The notes under the pieces: generated by a model | Databases searched by the model: none | What the model saw: only the letters and a program-made list of their open reading frames with translations | What the model was told of the DNA's origin: nothing | Translations under genes and position numbers: made by a program | Source of the DNA: Isoetes taiwanensis | Taxonomy: Eukaryota > Streptophyta > Lycopodiopsida > Isoetales > Isoetaceae | DNA: 64,000 bases | Direction of reading: 5' to 3' | Assembly: GCA_021234155.1 (NCBI GenBank) | Contig: JAJEKV010000014.1 | Coordinates: forward strand, 8,635,563 to 8,699,562 | Part shown: in pieces, positions 25,188-35,476 of the stretch | How positions within the stretch are numbered: the stretch's first letter is position 1 | How the letters are laid out: the number at the start of each line of letters is the position of its first letter

Positions 25188-26214
25188 TGCTATTATATTC
25201 TTTTTCTAAACTGAAGTTTGGAACAGGCCCTAACTTAAAGCTCCTAACTTTCTAACGGGTCATTCTCGTTTTCAGACTTTCTAGTGCAGGTCCTTTTTTG
25301 CAGTTCTCTCGGTTGTCAGCGCCATCATGTTTGCAACGGCTCACTTCTTGGCCGACGTATGCTGGTGGCATTCAATGGGAGCATTGGCGACCATTTTTCA
25401 TTAGGGGTTTCCTCAAAAGCCCGAAAATGTAGCAGGGTTTCTCATCTCGATGAGGAGCGGTAGTCGGTTTTATCACATTTGCATATACCTATAGCGGAAC
25501 AATCGTCTTTATCTAGCACTCTTCAGTTTTATCATGCTCTCGATAAATTGTCTAGTTTTGGAGCATGTTCATTTTTTCAAGTATTTCATATTTTCTATCC
25601 CCTAGTAGGGGGGTCAGTATGTACTCAAAGATTTTACAAAAGCTTAATGAGAACACCACTTCACTTCAATATATGTTTTGTCCAGGACCTTGCCATAGAA
25701 TAATACTTATTCTTCTTCTTGTTTGATTTACATTAGGAGAATAGTGAAGTCCAAATTCTTGATCTAAGAAATCTAAGAAATGAATCTATCATTGGTATGC
25801 AAGCAAAATAAGTTAAGACGTCGATTCAAGTACACGAGAGCAGTTGATTTGAGTACATGAGATTTGGACTTGCCACTTTCAACCCATTGGGAATGGTAAT
25901 GGTTCAATTACGATTCAAAATGTGAACCCTGGACACTTGAATGATCAGTTATTATATCCAACAAGTGAACTTACGACATTCAAAGATGCGATAAACTCAG
26001 TAATCATATGGCCACTATCTTTATTGAGTAATATTTCTCAATAAACTTATTGAGTTACTGTCTAGTACACTTTGTTGAATGTATTGCAATTGCAAGTTTT
26101 ATTGCAAACATATTTCTTTAAACTTGTTTCTTGTTCATATTGTCTATAAATTTGGCATATAATATAATTATTGAATATCCTTGTGATGATGTGCGATACT
26201 TAAATAATGTAAAA

Positions 26215-26790
26215 TTGGCAATTTCTTCCCATAAATCTGTCATAATGCTTGTCATATCAATGCCACTTGAATGTCGCAACCACTACACATACATGGCACT
26301 TGAATGACACAATCACCACATATATATGTCATCTACATGTCAAATTAATGGCATTTGAGTGGCACAAGCACCATATATACATGTGAGAATTCATGTCATT
26401 TCCATGGCAGTTGAATGACACAATGCATGTCACTTAGAGCACACATGAATGGCACAACCAAGTCACATATATATCAGATAGCATGTCACTTAAATGACAG
26501 TTGAATGGCATAAACATGTCACAAACTGCATGTCACTTAGAACACACATGAATGGCACAACTAAGTCACATATATGTCAGAATGCAAGTCATTTAAATGG
26601 CAGTTGAATGGCATAAACACGGCACTTAAATGGCACTTAAATGACAAATATTTTGGCCACACAAAAATGGCACAAAAAGGGTGGAGGATAAAGGGCATAA
26701 ATTTGCATAAACGGCACACATCAAAAGTGCCATTTGTATACGTAAAAAATGACACTTATTTATGCCATTTATATGTATTTTTATAGTAGT
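26215..26790. repeat. CACTA right subterminal repeats
   Basis: Dense AAATGGCAC, TGAATGGCA and GTGCCATTT motifs in both orientations up to the terminal inverted repeat, the mirror of 16580-17045. Confidence 0.8.
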
Positions 26791-26861
26791 GTCGTCGTAT
26801 ACGAGTATTTTACTCATATGTACAAAAGATTGCTGTCACACGAATGCAAAAAAAAAAAGTA

Positions 26862-26945
26862 GTTGCACAAGGCAAGGTTTGAACTCGCAACTTTCTAACT
26901 ACAAGTCATGCACCTTTGTCAAATGCACTACTAATACTTGTTGAG
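26862..26945 (-). other. tRNA-like sequence with B box and T run
   Basis: The reverse strand holds GAGTTCAAACC, close to the Pol III B box, inside a paired arm (TTGC/GCAA), with an A-box-like TAGTGCATTTGAC about 40 nt upstream. A run of T's follows within 30 nt, as a Pol III terminator would. No convincing acceptor stem is visible, so it is a tRNA-derived SINE head or pseudo-tRNA at best. Confidence 0.35.
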
Positions 26946-26984
26946 AGTATTCTCTCACATCTTCTTCATATGCATAGCTGTTTC

Positions 26985-27095
26985 TAAGAGGTTCTAGAAT
27001 ATTCTAGGACCTACATGCATGTGCGACACTTGGCACGATCTCGTCCATTGGAGTGGCGCGATCCTCACTATTGGCCTAAATATATATAGAGGCAC
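26985..27095 (+). promoter_or_regulatory. heat-shock-element-like site and TATA box
   Basis: TTCTAGAATATTC (26992-27004) is a perfect nTTCnnGAAnnTTCn arrangement. A TATATATAG box lies about 80 bp downstream (27081-27090), upstream of the gypsy gag remnant. It may be the promoter part of a lost or unrecognised LTR. Confidence 0.5.
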
Positions 27096-27369
27096 CTCCT
27101 TCTTGTCGAACTATTCCAGTTCAGTCTTGAACCTTTTAGGCATTTCTCCGTACTCTTGCTTGTCTTCGGGTCATTATATTCTTGTTTCTTCATCATATAT
27201 CAGTATCTTTGCCAATCTTGGCATATATCTTGCGTATTTTTCATATATTTTCCTGTGTTCACGTAGGTTCATGATAGTTTGAACTGAAATCCCTTACCGG
27301 TTCTTGCACGTTCTGATCCTAAGCATTTTTTTTGCTCATATTTGGTGATTTCGTCTCTCTGGAGGCGGT

Positions 27370-28240
27370 TTTGACCTTATTATAGCAAGCCCAGCCACTT
27401 ATTCAAGTATGCCAACAGTTGCAATTGGACAATAAACAACTCAAAGAACAGGTTGCTTCACATAAATCCGCTTCTAGCTCTGGATTGATGCCATCAGAGC
27501 CTAAGATTAGCTTGCCAGAGAAGTTTGATGGCATTCGGGCCAAGCTTCGCGGCTTTTTGAATCAGATTCGGCTTGTCATTTAGCTCCATCCTCACATGTA
27601 TCCCACAGATTGGGAACAAGTTGGATTGGTCAGTTCTCTTCTCACATGACCAGTTCTTAGTTAATTTGCTCCTTTGCCGAAGAGAAGGGCTCTAGAATTG
27701 CAAGATTTTGCTGATCTTACTGTTGAGCTTGAGGCATATTTTAGAGATACAGATCGGCAGCGCACAGCTGCTACAAGACTCAGTAATCTCAGAGCATAGT
27801 TCTCGTTCAGCTTCAGTATATGCATCGAATTTCATCAAATTGTTGTAGATACAAATTGGGATGATGTTGCACTTCGAGGTTGCTTTCGAAGGAGCTTACA
27901 TGAGAATGTCAAAAATATGTTATTATCTATAGAAGACCCCAAAACACTAGAAGACATCAGACTTATAGTTCATCGTGATAATCGTCTATTTGAGCGGAGA
28001 CAGGAAAGACGTCATCAGACTTTTTTTCCAAAAGCACAAGCAGTGCTAGTGTCTGCTCCATCCAGCATCTCTGAGGCGATAGTCCAGTGCCATGTTGATC
28101 GATCGTGCAGTTCAAGGTCCCTTGCAGCTTGAAGCAGCACCAGAGAGAGGCTAATCATTGCCTCTATTGTGGAGAAGCTGACCATATTGCTCGTGGATGC
28201 CTTGTTAAGCGTCCAAATCAATCAAAAATTCTCGGGGCCG
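27370..28240 (+). pseudogene. gag remnant with CCHC zinc knuckle
   Basis: The capsid-like region has LPEKFDGIRAKLRGFLNQIR (about 27509) and DWEQVGLVSSLL, with ELEAYFRDTDRQRTAATRL following near 27730. The zinc knuckle CLYCGEADHIARGC (C-x2-C-x4-H-x4-C) is at 28161-28202. Stops occur repeatedly. The family packages retroelement RNA. Confidence 0.82.
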
Positions 28241-28369
28241 GTCCGAATAATAGGAGTTTCTCGACGGCTGGCCGCCATCTCTCAGACTCCTCCCACACGT
28301 GATGAAGGGTATATTCCATCTGATAAGGTTAGTAAGACATTCTTTATCTCTCTAATATTAGAGTCAAAT

Positions 28370-28640
28370 TTTGGGAGGTTGGAAGCATTGGTGCTACTTG
28401 ATAGTGATGCAAATGCTTGCTTTATGGATAATGCGTTCGCTACTAAGAACGCCATCCCTAGAAGCAAGGTTGAGCATCCCAGTCTGTCGATGTGATTCAT
28501 AGATGTGAGAACACCTTGGGTGCAGTCATAGAATGTGCTGCACCTCTTCAAGTTTCGTTCAAGGAAGCTTCTTGTAGCATTTCCTTCAATCTTATTGCTA
28601 GCCCACATTCTCTAGTAGTTTTGGGTCTGCCCTAGTTCGA
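28370..28640 (+). pseudogene. retroviral-type aspartic protease remnant
   Basis: LLDSDANACFMD (about 28392) corresponds to the L-L-D-S-G-A active-site block, with the Gly changed to Asp. VLGLP then a stop where Trp is expected (28617-28634), followed by FEQHNPQID, continues the protease-linker region. Confidence 0.75.
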
Positions 28641-28984
28641 GCAACATAACCCACAGATTGATTGATGTACTAGATCTTTTCAGTTTGCAGATTGTAACTC
28701 TAGTTCCAATTCATTTGTAGTTCAGACCTCTGAACCAACATCTACTTCAGTTCGTGCAGTATCATGAGCTCCTGATTCCATTCTTGCTGATATTCCAATT
28801 CTTGTTTCTGCTTCATGCCCTGATTCAAGTCTTGTCCCTGCTCCAGTTCATGCCCCAAATTCTGACCATGTTCTAGGTGATGTCCCAACTCCAGTTCCTA
28901 CTCTTTAGATTGTAAAATTTGAGCTATCTTAGACCCAAATAGGAGTCCATCCCTCATAGAGTGCGCCAGGACCACTTCCAATGG

Positions 28985-29294
28985 CTCTCACGTGTGTGAG
29001 TGGTCAGACCGAAATGGACCTTACTCATCCCAACTATCTCCAAATTAGATGAAATTTGTTGCAGCATCCTTAGGATGCATTCTCTAACTTAGATTGCCTA
29101 TGAACTGCATAGCACCACCTCAAATTGATAGATATCCCCAAACCCTAAAATTTCCCCAAATTAGGGTTTTGTCTATAAATAGGACCACAACCCTCATTTG
29201 CATCCTACTCCTTTGCTCCTCACTCCAAGGCAATTTTTTCAGCTCCCAGAGGCGCTTCTTTATCTGTTTGATAACCCCAGCAGCTCTAGCATCA
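28985..29294 (+). promoter_or_regulatory. captured promoter: dyad, palindrome, CTATAAATAG, leader
   Basis: GACCACT..AGTGGTC with an inner CTCACGTGTGTGAG dyad lies near 28970-29012; AAACCCTAAAATTT/AAATTAGGGTTT forms a palindrome just before CTATAAATAG (29173-29182), 112 bp upstream of the ATG at 29294. The same box and spacing are found for the accessory genes of the 48-61 kb element. Confidence 0.65.
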
Positions 29295-29945
29295 TGGCAA
29301 CCTCTGCATTTAGGCGATGGTACAGTGCCATTGCTCATGTGGCTGAAGCTGACATCGACTTGGTCTTCGCTGTTTTCCAGAAGGAGATCGATGTGGATGC
29401 CACCATCAATGCTACTCCATACTACCAAGAGATCATGACTGAATTCCATGCGAAGATAGGGCCCTCTTTGGTAGAACTTCCCCCTTGCATAGGATACTTT
29501 GCACCTAGCATGGCCCTTCGTACAGCTCTGCAGGACATTCCCAAGATAGACAAGTACCTAGAAAATAAGGCTACCCGCATGCTTAACTACATGTCTGTAG
29601 CTGTAAATAGGAGGAAATATTTCTCCTACACTGCAGCTGTAGCCATATTCTTGTCCCAACGAGCCCAAACCCAGATAGGAGAACCCTCTGTTCAACCCCT
29701 AGAGCTTGAGCCCATGGCCATGGAAGCAGGCGAGGAGGAGCAGATGCTTCTGGAGTACAAAGAGACAGAGCAGGAGGAAAGAGAAAGGACGTGGGTCTGA
29801 CGTGGAAGACATCATCGACGTCGACCCCGCACAAGAAAGGCAACAAATAGAGGAGGACCTTCCGAGCTTCAAGGAGGGGTTAAGAGCGACACGGACAGCT
29901 CCGCCACTTGGATTAGGCATCACCAGTTTAACCCCGATCATCATT
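29294..29945 (+). pseudogene. truncated copy of retroelement accessory gene 2
   Basis: The product starts MATSAFRRWYSAIAHVAEAD and aligns through PPCIGYF, NKATRMLNYMSVAVNRRKYF, SYTAAVAIFLSQRA and PPLGLGITSL with the gene at 56631-55117. A frame change occurs near 29790. It stops matching after the TSL.PIII block at about 29945, where pol-linked sequence resumes. Function unknown. Its presence inside another gypsy family shows this gene and its promoter moved between elements. Confidence 0.82.
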
Positions 29946-30059
29946 CCTGCTTTCCTGCCCCTGCCCCTGCTCTTGCTCTTGCCCATGCTCTTGTTCCTCC
30001 TCTTGATCTTGCTCCTATCCAGGTTCCTATTTCTGTGTAGGCTTGTTCACTCTTTCGAG

Positions 30060-31385
30060 AGTTCTTAGACATTTTTATTATCTATTTAGATGATATTCTT
30101 ATTTATTTTAAGATTCTCGAAGAGCATGAAAGGCATGTTCGACAGGTTGTCTAGAAACTTCGTGAGCATGGGTTATATGCCAAACTCAAAAAGTGTCAGT
30201 TCGATCAAAATATTGTGGAGTTTCTTTGCTATCGTATCACTTCTCCTTGAGTCTTTATGGATCTGGAGTGGCAAACACCTTCTTCCATTCAAGATATTTC
30301 GAGATTGCCCTTCCTTTGACATGCCTCATGGCAAAAGATGTGCTATTTGAATGGAGCATGAAAGTAGAAACTGTTTTCGTTACCCTGAAGCATGCTTTTA
30401 CCATGGCATAAGTTCTTACTCATGCAGATCCTTCGTGCGCATATATTGTTAAAGTATATGTTCTGCTTTTGCCCTTGGTAATATTTTGTCCATGAGCTAC
30501 ATCCGATTGCCTAACGCAAAAGTTCCAGGCTATCAAAATCAATTATCCAATTTATGACAAGGAGATGTTGGCTATAGTTGATTCTTTCGAGGAGTGGAGA
30601 CATTCCTGGAAGGATTTTCTCATAAGGTCATAGCAGATCATCCGAATCTGGAATATTTTTAGTCTGCTCAAGTGTTCAACCGTCGCCAGACTTGGTGGCA
30701 TACTCAAGTATTATCCCGCATTGATTTCGTGATCAAGTACCATCTTATACCTCTCCAAGGAAAACCTAATGCCTTGTCTCGATGCTCTTACCTTGAGCCC
30801 AAGCCGAGTGATCCTGCATTTGATCAGCAATCGCAGGTTATCCTAGGGCCTGATCGATTCTAGCTTATGGCCATCACTTTGTTCAAGAGATCTCATGATA
30901 CAAATTTGTTGGAGTCTGTTCGGGCATCTCTGCCCTCTGATCGATTGGTTCAAGATGTATTTTCACATCTTGGCTCATCATCATCTTCTCGACAAATGCG
31001 GTCTGACTATAATCATTTTGAGATTTGAGATGGACTTTTTTGTGATGGATTTCTGTATGTTCCAGATGTTGTTCCCCGACTTTGGATTCTCCAGGCTTGT
31101 CATGACTCGCCTATGATTAGACATTCTGGAGTAGCCAAGACTCTTGAACTTATTAGTCGAGAGTATTAGTGGCCTTGGCTTCATCACTCTGTCAAAGCTT
31201 TTATTTGATGTTGTGATATCTCTTGTCGAGCGAAGATTCTGAGACATCTTCCTCATGGTCTTCTTTAGCCACTTCCTGTTCCAGATAGACCTTAGAAGAG
31301 TATTTCTGTGGAGTTTATTCCAGAGCTTCCACTCTCTCGGGGGCATGATGCCATCGTGGTCGTTGTTGATCTCGTATAGGTCTTC
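30060..31385 (+). pseudogene. RT C-terminus, RNase H and integrase remnant
   Basis: DDILIYF (about 30088) is the RT catalytic block, followed by EEHERHVRQ and HGLYAKLKKCQFDQ. RNase H-like sequence spans 30360-30640; FVIKYHLIPLQGKPNALSR (about 30726) is the RNase H end. Integrase zinc-binding region (ACHDSPMIRHSGVAKTLEL, near 31090) and LPVPDRP..SISVEFIPELP lead to GHDAIVVVVDLV, where the sequence breaks at about 31385. Confidence 0.82.
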
Positions 31386-31389
31386 CTCC

Positions 31390-32215
31390 TTTGACATACT
31401 AACTTAATGCTTCTGGTAGTAGACGTTGTATTTGTCGTATATCGCCTTATACTTCCAGTACTTGGCCATGTCCTCCTTGTATTTCTGATCTGACTTGAGG
31501 GAGTAGATCTCCCCTACTATTGGGCTTCTTCGTGGTGTCGGGGAGGGTATCTTGGGGTATGGAGGTGGTTGCTCCTCTGCTGACGCTCGGGCCTCCTGTT
31601 GGTGTTGCTCCCGCTCGACTTGTTAGTCTGGATTGCAGGCTCCTTTCCCTCTGAGAATTGAGGTTAACAACTCTGTGTATACATTATCATCCTCATCGCT
31701 GGAGACATCACTTGTAGGGTTTGGGCGTCTGATGTTGATACGCGTCAGTATTTTGTCTATGTACTTCTTCCGCTTACCCGGCTGCTGAGGCTTCTTCGCT
31801 TTCTTCTTTGCCTGAAGCTTATCTTCATGTTCCCTCTTGTGGCATTCTTCTTCCTCCATTGTTTTCGTCGAGTGTGTCCCTCCTTCTGTTGGGCACGTTC
31901 CTCCCTATGCTTTCTGCGGGCCTCTTTCTCTTCTGACGTCCGCTTCCATTTTTTCTTTAGCTCCGCTAGTTTTTCTGGAGTTTCTACCTACACCTCTTCC
32001 ATCTGATCGTGGTTCTGGGTGGTTCCTCGATCTTCGATGTGGTCATTCTGGTCTTGGAATTGTTGGTCTTGTTCCTCGGTTTGCTCATCTTGCTACTGGG
32101 TCCGCTCTGCATTCTTGTCTTCATATTCTTCCCTCCTTTGGCAGACAACTTGTTCTTGGATATTGGGCAAAGGAGCGACCCTTTCTATTCTTGCGATCTG
32201 TTTCGTCCTTGCCAT
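31390..32215 (-). pseudogene. older copy of the H3-tail retroelement gene (MARTKQIAR), truncated
   Basis: The minus-strand ATG at 32215 is followed by ARTKQIARIERVAPLPN, so the histone H3 N-terminal block ARTKQ-x-A is conserved while third-codon bases differ from the copy at 58583. Downstream are in-frame TAG stops, a charged Lys/Glu linker (31859-31623, including KKAKKPQQPGKRKKYIDKIL and SSDEDDN) and a block near 31560-31400 (KYKEDMAKYWKYKAIYDKYN) aligning with the YERKMREHNAYMKKWEDYN region of the other copy. It is cut off before the histone fold, at the junction with the gypsy integrase. Confidence 0.8.
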
Positions 32216-32425
32216 GTCAGACGTCAGCTGGATTAGAGCTCGGACGCTTAGAAATCGCCTGAAGGATTAGGAGCAATCCTGGAAATTGCCAAGTGTTGAA
32301 TGAGGGAGATCGGCTTGGATACTTATCGGCCTTAGGAGGTCAAATTTGTGAATTTGTCCTTTTGGGGCGTATAGTTATACCATTAGGTGTTATTTTAGGA
32401 GGAAAACATCTTTTCTTAAGGAGAG

Positions 32426-32900
32426 GACTCTCACTGTGCACAGATGGAGGGTTTGAGAAACCTTAGACATGCCTTTCGCGCACCTTGAGAGTCGTTGGCC
32501 CCGAATTGGATTTTACTAAAGAAATTAACTGGAACAAACATGCAATAATTCGAGTTTATTAGGTGCCATGATCAAGATTTGACTATTGGTTCACCTTTTT
32601 GAGATGTTTAAGTGGTCGAAAATGGCTGGAGGATTCTCATCGTGCACAGATGGGGATCTAAGAATTTCAGACATGCCTTTCGCGCACCATGAGAGTCGTT
32701 GGACCCCAAAGTGGTCCATACCTATCTGATTAATATGTTTCCTTATAAAAACAAAGCAATTTAGAACCTGATAAATCTAGTTGCGTACCTTAGGTTAGCA
32801 TTCTGAGATCCCTACCTAATTTAAAAATGTGTAGCACTCTCACCCTGCGTGGATGGGAGGTTTGAAAATCTCAGACCAGCCTTTCATGCACTATGAGAGT
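32426..32900. repeat. three dyad-symmetric repeats of 65-68 nt, about 205 bp apart
   Basis: Units at 32426-32493, 32632-32697 and 32836-32900. Outer arms are GACTCTCA..TGAGAGTC and GTGC/GCAC; an inner hairpin such as AGGGTTT-GAG-AAACCT varies between units. Start-to-start spacing is 206 and 204 bp. They sit upstream of the MARTKQIAR gene, just as the 67-nt repeats sit upstream of the 58.6-kb gene. Confidence 0.82.
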
Positions 32901-32923
32901 CATTGGGTCTATTTAGCCAATTT

Positions 32924-33515
32924 CTACTCATAAAACTTGATTTTTCTGTTCAATTTTCTGTACGTTTTTGGCCAATTAAAGATCCATTCTGCCCAAAGAC
33001 AAGTTTTGAAGATGTGTTCTTCATTTTCCTGTTCCTGCAGGCATCTTACACAGATATCAGAGTTAGACATCTTTAACCTCCATCTCTTTTTGTTAGTAGC
33101 AAGCTTTATGCCATAATTGCCACATAAAAGCCTTAATCTTCGGATAAATAGGGCTATGCCACATAACAGTAAGATTCCTGGAAGCTCTTTCGGGCTCGAT
33201 ATCCCATTTAGTATGAATAGAAATAGTTTGATTCCTGTTGAGATACCTGTAAGCCAAATTAACCCTATAACCACAAAAACCATTAATGTGCCAAAAGTCA
33301 TCAGAGTTGTGCCAATTCCCCACTGCCAGCTTTAAGGAGATACTGTTAAACAACTGCTCAGAATCATCATCCAGATCGCTTAGAACAGAATCATGATAAT
33401 TAAAATTATGGATGATCTCCTTGATATAAATAATACCTCTATTAGTCCACTGCTTGGTCATCTTGGGAAAGTTAGTGGCCAAGCACATAATGGGATCATC
33501 CAGGATCAAGAAAGG
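32924..33515 (-). pseudogene. LINE C-terminal zinc-binding region (zf-RVT-like)
   Basis: The minus-strand frame 33509-33093 ends IYPKIKAFMWQLWHKACY, and the frame 33301-32924 continues with MSNSDICVRCLQEQENEEH and IFKTCLWAEWIFNW, the W..HK......C..C....E...H....C..A...W pattern of the zinc-binding domain at the end of plant L1 ORF2. One frame change separates the parts. It belongs to a different LINE family from LINE A. Confidence 0.78.
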
Positions 33516-33559
33516 GCTCCAAAAAATTGGCTGATCCTGAGAAGATGCAAAAAGATCGA

Positions 33560-33740
33560 GATCGTAGACTTCGAGCTCAAAAAAATGATGTACAAGATGC
33601 TAATTCAAACAGTCCTCTTATATGGATGTAAGATATGGGACCAGTGTTATCTCAAGAAATGTATAAAAAATTAGAGAAGATGACCGAGTTTGCAAACACC
33701 TTATGAGATGCTATTAAAAGAGGCGGGCCTGCTATCAGTA
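33560..33740 (+). pseudogene. LINE post-RT fragment
   Basis: LIQTVLLYGCKIWDQCYLKK (33601-33660) then TPYEMLLKEAGLLSVE in broken frame match the post-RT region of LINE G (QTVVLYRCEVWGSSL). It ends at the pentanucleotide tract of LINE C. Confidence 0.6.
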
Positions 33741-34560
33741 GAATAGAATAGAATAGAATAGAATAGAATAGAATAGAATAGAATAGAATAGAATAGAATA
33801 GAATAGAATAGAATAGAATAGAATAGAATAGAATAGAATAGATTTTTTATCGTCCACGGAGATCAATTGGCCTATGGGACCCAAACAAAAAGAGAGCAGC
33901 AAGCATATTCTTTGTCGGGATTCCTCCCCCTCCCAGAAGGTGGAAAAACTTTAGCAGTAATAAGTATGCTGGTACATTGTACAATTGTGTAGGACAATTC
34001 AATACTGTCTCGGAGGACGCAACTGAGTCCATGTATCCATAACCTCCTAGAAGTATGAACCCAACAAGCCCACGGACGTCGTATTCAATAACTCATGTAG
34101 TGGCTGGTCAGGCACAACTAACCGAACATACCGAGCTCGGATATGGGCAAACGCTGGGCAGATATAGAGGGCATGACATTCATCTTCAATGGCGCCCTGG
34201 TGGCAACACTGACAAAGCCTATCCTCTCGTGCTTCTCGGGTCCAACGCCATGTCTCAATGCGGAGACGATGTGCACCCGTAGGATTGGCTTGCTGCTGAT
34301 AGTGTGCCATCTTAACGTGTGTCAGAGCATCTGCATCCCAGAGCTTGCAAAGGAAACTAGCATCTAGGTACAGCTTTAGTGCATTGTGATCCTGTACGCA
34401 TTTGTTTGCCTGTACATCCCAACGTGAGAACCACTGATTGTCTTTCCAGCAGGCTTTGAGGCATTGGGGACCCATTGCGATGGCCAAAGCAAGGTTGGAC
34501 AAATGCGTATCACACATAGCGACCACCTTCTGGAAGTAAATAATATGGCGTTCCAATGCA
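33741..34560 (-). mobile_element. LINE C, 5'-truncated, with (TTCTA)n tail
   Basis: The tail is about 100 bp of GAATA on the plus strand (33741-33841), i.e. (TTCTA)20 at the 3' end of the minus-strand LINE. Next to it is the family 3' block (33842-33885) and a structured UTR hairpin (33912-33965). ORF2 C-terminus 34556-34047: LALAIAMGPQCLKACWKDNQ, then LYLDASFLCKLWDADAL, and the cluster CQCCHQGAIEDECHALYICP. It is well preserved, so probably a recent 5'-truncated insertion. Confidence 0.88.
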
Positions 34561-34561
34561 G

Positions 34562-34919
34562 CCCGTTGAAGGGATAGAAAACATGTCTCCTGGAGTAGGA
34601 TCTGGTATGGAACTGTGGACTTTACCCCATTATGGCAAGTTTAACAAAAGGATTTGCAGGGGTAGAGTTTGTGTGGAAAATGGGTTTGGGATTGTCAAAG
34701 AGAAATTCAGAATTCTCAAACATCTACTTGTGCATAATGGAAAGGCCTCCAAGATCATACACGCAGCTTGTATAAGACATGGATATGTTGCCAATTGAAG
34801 AAGAATCTGAACCAGTTTATTACTATGAAACTGAAGCTATGAACATGAGTCTAAAAAAACAAGGAGATCAGGTGAGGCTTGTGTTGTTTGAAAACTTGGA
34901 TGGCCATGTGTTGCTGTAG
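34562..34919 (+). pseudogene. PIF/Harbinger transposase C-terminal fragment
   Basis: FNKRICRGRVCVENGFGIVK (about 34640) then EKFRILKHLL match the DDE_Tnp_4 C-terminal block F-N-x-R-x-S-x-x-R-x-x-x-E-x-x-F-G with its catalytic Glu. The tail GDQVRLVLFENLDG ends near 34919 after a frame change. The upstream catalytic part is missing; LINE C abuts it. Confidence 0.75.
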
Positions 34920-35476
34920 ATTTTGATGATTCTGTCAACAGACTTTTTGATAATTTGTTCATGTTTTCAAGTTTTTGAATATTATTGATTTGATCTGATC
35001 TGATACTCTAATGACTCTTAAATACCACGGGGTTATGAACACCAATAACATGACAAGAAATTATATTCAATGTAGTATTGTATTATAACTGCAGCTGTAG
35101 TACATAAAAATGAAATTGGCCACATTTTTGGCCTCCTCCTTAGACCCTAAAAAAGTCCAGTGAAATTTAAAACATACTCTTAGCCACTCCATGACTACGG
35201 ATCTGCAATAACAGAAAATAATCAGAAAGTGAAGACAAAGTAGAGAAAACTTGTCAAATAGATAACAATGCACAGTCGAAGACAAAAACACTAAAATAAC
35301 AGTTGAAGACAAAATAAAACAGTCTTTCATTCCTCGAAATTTGTTATATACTACTCAAGTTAATTCCAGGGACATTTCATAGCAAAATAAGTGGCATGCA
35401 TGCCATTTATACTTAAAAGCTTTACAATAAAAAAAAAAAAAAAAACAAAAGGGCCAGGCAGGGGCTCCTTTTCTAC

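Larger units (their letters stand above)
24650..25480 (+). repeat. hairpin-rich repeat nested in the CACTA element
   Basis: Related to 7.2-7.7 and 11.0-11.45 kb: a palindrome (GGTTCTATTGCGAA/TTCGCAATAGAACC, 24661-24691), CATTCTTTGGCAAGGGACG, a TATA-like CTATATATG (24736), a five-unit hairpin array (24915-25187) and the GGCGACC..TTCATTAGGGG structured block (25385-25475). It is likely a later insertion into the transposon. Confidence 0.7.
16569..26791. mobile_element. CACTA (En/Spm-type) DNA transposon, 10.2 kb
   Basis: The left end begins CACTACTACAAAAATA and the right end is its inverted partner (CACTACTATAAAAATA read from 26791 leftwards). Both ends are flanked by TCG (16566-16568 and 26792-26794), the 3-bp duplication expected for this superfamily. 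Subterminal zones are packed with AAATGGCAC/GTGCCAT motifs. Inside are a tnp2-type transposase remnant (minus), a Ptta/En/Spm-type gene (plus) and a nested repeat at 24.65-25.48 kb. Stops and frame changes make it non-autonomous now. Confidence 0.9.
27370..31385 (+). mobile_element. decayed Ty3/gypsy element, interrupted by a captured accessory gene
   Basis: Gag, zinc knuckle, protease, RT end, RNase H and integrase blocks follow in order on the plus strand with many stops. About 1 kb of foreign sequence (roughly 28940-29945) replaces the N-terminal half of RT. Clear LTRs are not found; the right side ends abruptly at about 31385 against an unrelated minus-strand gene. Confidence 0.8.

Noticed and set aside
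33741-33841. Pentanucleotide tract as a telomere-like or centromeric repeat
   Set aside because: It directly follows the LINE 3' terminal block, and the same repeat follows other family members, so it is a LINE tail.
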